Assembly: GCA_900544865.1 (NCBI GenBank)
Contig: UQXA01000002.1
Location: 1 to 64,000 of the forward strand
DNA length: 64,000 bases
Direction: 5' to 3'
Source: an uncultured Collinsella sp.
GTDB lineage: Bacteria; Actinomycetota; Coriobacteriia; Coriobacteriales; Coriobacteriaceae
Under the pieces are notes generated by a model, which ran no database searches, was not told where the DNA came from, and saw only the letters and a program-made list of their open reading frames with translations. A program made the position numbers and the translations under genes. Position 1 is the stretch's first letter; each line of letters begins with the position of its first letter. Positions 62,518 to 64,000 of the stretch are shown here, piece by piece.

Positions 62518-63336
62518 TTAGCCGATGGCCGACCTGAGCTCCGCACGGCGCTTTTTCATACCGGCCATAACGGCATTGCGCAGCTCGGGCATGCGCGCGG
62601 TATCCATCTGAGGTACGCCCTCAAGCTTATAGGGAATGCCCAGTTGCTCGTACTTGACGACACCCATCGTGTGATACGGCAGCATTTCCAGGCCCACCAC
62701 GTTGTGCCATGGAGCGATGAGGCGACCGAGCTTCTCGCACTCCTCCACCGTGTCGGTAATGCCCGGCACCACCACGTGGCGGATAACGACCTTGATCTTG
62801 CGACGTGCAAGTTCATCGCCGAACGCCAAGATGCGTGCGGGATCGCAACCGGTCAGCTTTTTATGCTCGACCGGGTCGGCATGCTTAATATCGAGCAGTA
62901 CCATGTCGGTCTCGTTGAGCACGGCATCGAACTTCTCGGGGTGGTTGGGGTCAAATGCATAGCCACAGCTATCTAGGCAGGTATGTACACGGCCATCGGG
63001 GTTGTTATGCATAGCACGAAACAGATCGGCCAAAAACTCGGGCTGCAGGAGCGGCTCGCCGCCGGACACCGTAATGCCACCGCTGCGATAGAACTCGTGG
63101 TTACTCTGGAACTCATCCATCAGGTGTTCGACGGTCACCATGGTGCCGCCGTTGACCGACCAGGTATCGGGATTGTGGCAATACGCGCAGCGCATGGGAC
63201 AGCCCTGAACAAACACCACAAAGCGGATGCCGGGTCCGTCGACCGTTCCCATCGTCTCGATCGAATGCACGCGGCCAAGGGCAAACGCAGAGTCCTCGGG
63301 ACGAGCGTCCACACCCTCAAGCGTCATTTCTGCCAT
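62518..63336 (-). CDS. pflA: Pyruvate formate-lyase activating enzyme
   Basis: 272 residues from ATG 63336. Radical SAM enzyme that installs the glycyl radical on PFL. Cluster motif CPMRCAYCHN near 47, TVSGGEPLLQPEF near 90. Start has AAGG eight bases upstream; an in-frame ATG at 63366 sits before the stronger AAGGAGAGG. No pflB is in the window; it may lie elsewhere. Supports an anaerobic fermentative life style. Confidence 0.94.
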   Translation of the reverse strand: MAEMTLEGVDARPEDSAFALGRVHSIETMGTVDGPGIRFVVFVQGCPMRCAYCHNPDTWSVNGGTMVTVEHLMDEFQSNHEFYRSGGITVSGGEPLLQPEFLADLFRAMHNNPDGRVHTCLDSCGYAFDPNHPEKFDAVLNETDMVLLDIKHADPVEHKKLTGCDPARILAFGDELARRKIKVVIRHVVVPGITDTVEECEKLGRLIAPWHNVVGLEMLPYHTMGVVKYEQLGIPYKLEGVPQMDTARMPELRNAVMAGMKKRRAELRSAIG

Positions 63337-63510
63337 TCGCGCTACCTTGCCTCTCCTTGGATGCAACCAATTAAAATGCCAGAGTCATTCTAGCCCATGC
63401 GTTTGCGTTTAAACGTCTCGGACTAGAACGGCACGTTTTAATCTATCCCCCATCACCATGGCTGGGGGCTACGTCGAGATGTCAGGCTGAAGAACGCTCG
63501 CCTGCGGCCT

Positions 63511-64000
63511 TTACGCCTTAAGCGTGAGCACCGCACCGAAGGCGGTCGGGCCGCAATGGCTCGAGATGACGCCGCCGACCTGAGTCCAGGTAACGTCCTT
63601 AAAGCCCAGATCATGCGCATAGACCTCCATGTCATCGCGCAGCTCCTGGGAAAGGCCCACCGAATACGCCAGGCCAATGTGCGAGTAGTCAATCTCGCCC
63701 TTCGCAACCATGTGGTCAATAAAGGCGCGGGCGCACTTGAGCATAGAGCCGCGGAACTTCTTGGTCGCCACGAACTTGCCGCCCGTCACCTCAATGCAGG
63801 GCTTAATCTTGAGCAGATGGGCGCCAAGGAATGCGACGTTGGACAAGCGACCGCCCGCCTTAAGAAAGGCAAGATCGGTAGGAACAAAGCCCAGCAGCAC
63901 GCGGTCCATGACGGAATTCGTAAATGCAAAGATCTCGTCGACGGTGGCATCGGGGTGAGCCTCGATGTATTTGGCGGTCTCGACGACAACGAGCGACTGG
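63511..64000 (-). CDS. DegV family fatty-acid-binding protein (5' end missing)
   Basis: C-terminal 163 residues; the frame is open at the window edge. Contains FVPTDLAFLKAGGRLSN, the DegV-specific LKxGGR motif, then LLKIKPCIEVTGGKF, and ends FGAVLTLKA. DegV proteins bind fatty acids (FakB) and hand them to a fatty-acid kinase for phosphorylation. The N-terminal domain with the lipid-binding TxSS motif lies beyond the window. Confidence 0.9.
   Translation of the reverse strand, partial: QSLVVVETAKYIEAHPDATVDEIFAFTNSVMDRVLLGFVPTDLAFLKAGGRLSNVAFLGAHLLKIKPCIEVTGGKFVATKKFRGSMLKCARAFIDHMVAKGEIDYSHIGLAYSVGLSQELRDDMEVYAHDLGFKDVTWTQVGGVISSHCGPTAFGAVLTLKA

Overview
The window looks like chromosomal DNA from a Coriobacteriia gut actinobacterium, most likely a Collinsella. 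The reasons are high GC, dense coding on both strands, an Asp23/AmaP envelope operon, a very large 2-hydroxyacyl-CoA dehydratase activase-like protein, sortase-anchored coiled-coil surface protein, and many short palindromic intergenic repeats. The species assignment is inference. The first 43 bases are not genomic: they are an Illumina Nextera index plus transposase adapter, so the left edge is an untrimmed contig end and the first gene is cut by it.

Layout. 44-10.4 kb, mostly minus strand: zinc-ribbon membrane protein, YitT protein, Asp23-DUF2273-AmaP operon, YebC regulator, polytopic membrane protein, Lgt, NifU-like scaffold, dCMP deaminase and CoaX. 10.6-18.5 kb: OPT-family transporter, a 1155-residue wall-anchored CAP/coiled-coil protein, a DUF389 membrane protein and a small exported protein. 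18.5-25.8 kb: the 1593-residue activase with its TetR neighbour, then an 870-bp non-coding stretch holding hairpins, a MITE-like element and a candidate type I toxin-antitoxin pair, then a HAD phosphatase. 25.8-34.4 kb: remnant of a P-II gene, CmpB-family membrane protein, HD protein, Dxs-like synthase, a polar amino-acid ABC transporter operon and a class I glutamine amidotransferase-like hydrolase. 34.5-46.1 kb: Hpt protein plus a GGDEF-REC-HD-GYP protein, alpha/beta hydrolase, radical SAM protein, methionine aminopeptidase, D-2-hydroxyacid dehydrogenase, a PIN-domain toxin-antitoxin pair, M18 aminopeptidase, an Ntn amidohydrolase and phosphofructokinase. 46.1-55.5 kb: a repeat-rich accessory stretch with an XRE membrane regulator, an FtsX/MacB-type ABC exporter, a GyrI-like gene behind a LexA-type box, fused remnants of an Abi gene and a chloride-channel gene, and Ogt. 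55.5-64 kb: asd, lysC, thrC and thrB (aspartate to threonine pathway), then EngB, MTA/SAH nucleosidase, PFL-activating enzyme and a partial DegV protein.

How genes work together. asd, lysC, thrC and thrB cover most of the steps from aspartate to threonine; homoserine dehydrogenase is not in the window. The substrate-binding lipoprotein, two permeases and an ATPase form one amino-acid importer. Hpt and the REC-containing c-di-GMP-type protein form a plausible phosphorelay. The Asp23 operon is an envelope-stress unit.

The most unusual feature is the intergenic sequence. At least six families of hairpin or tandem repeats occur. One family (four copies, 112-186 bp) keeps a GTCCT / TGCGGAA asymmetric internal loop while its stems vary with compensation, and all four copies lie beside central-metabolism genes. 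Several repeats start exactly at gene stop codons.
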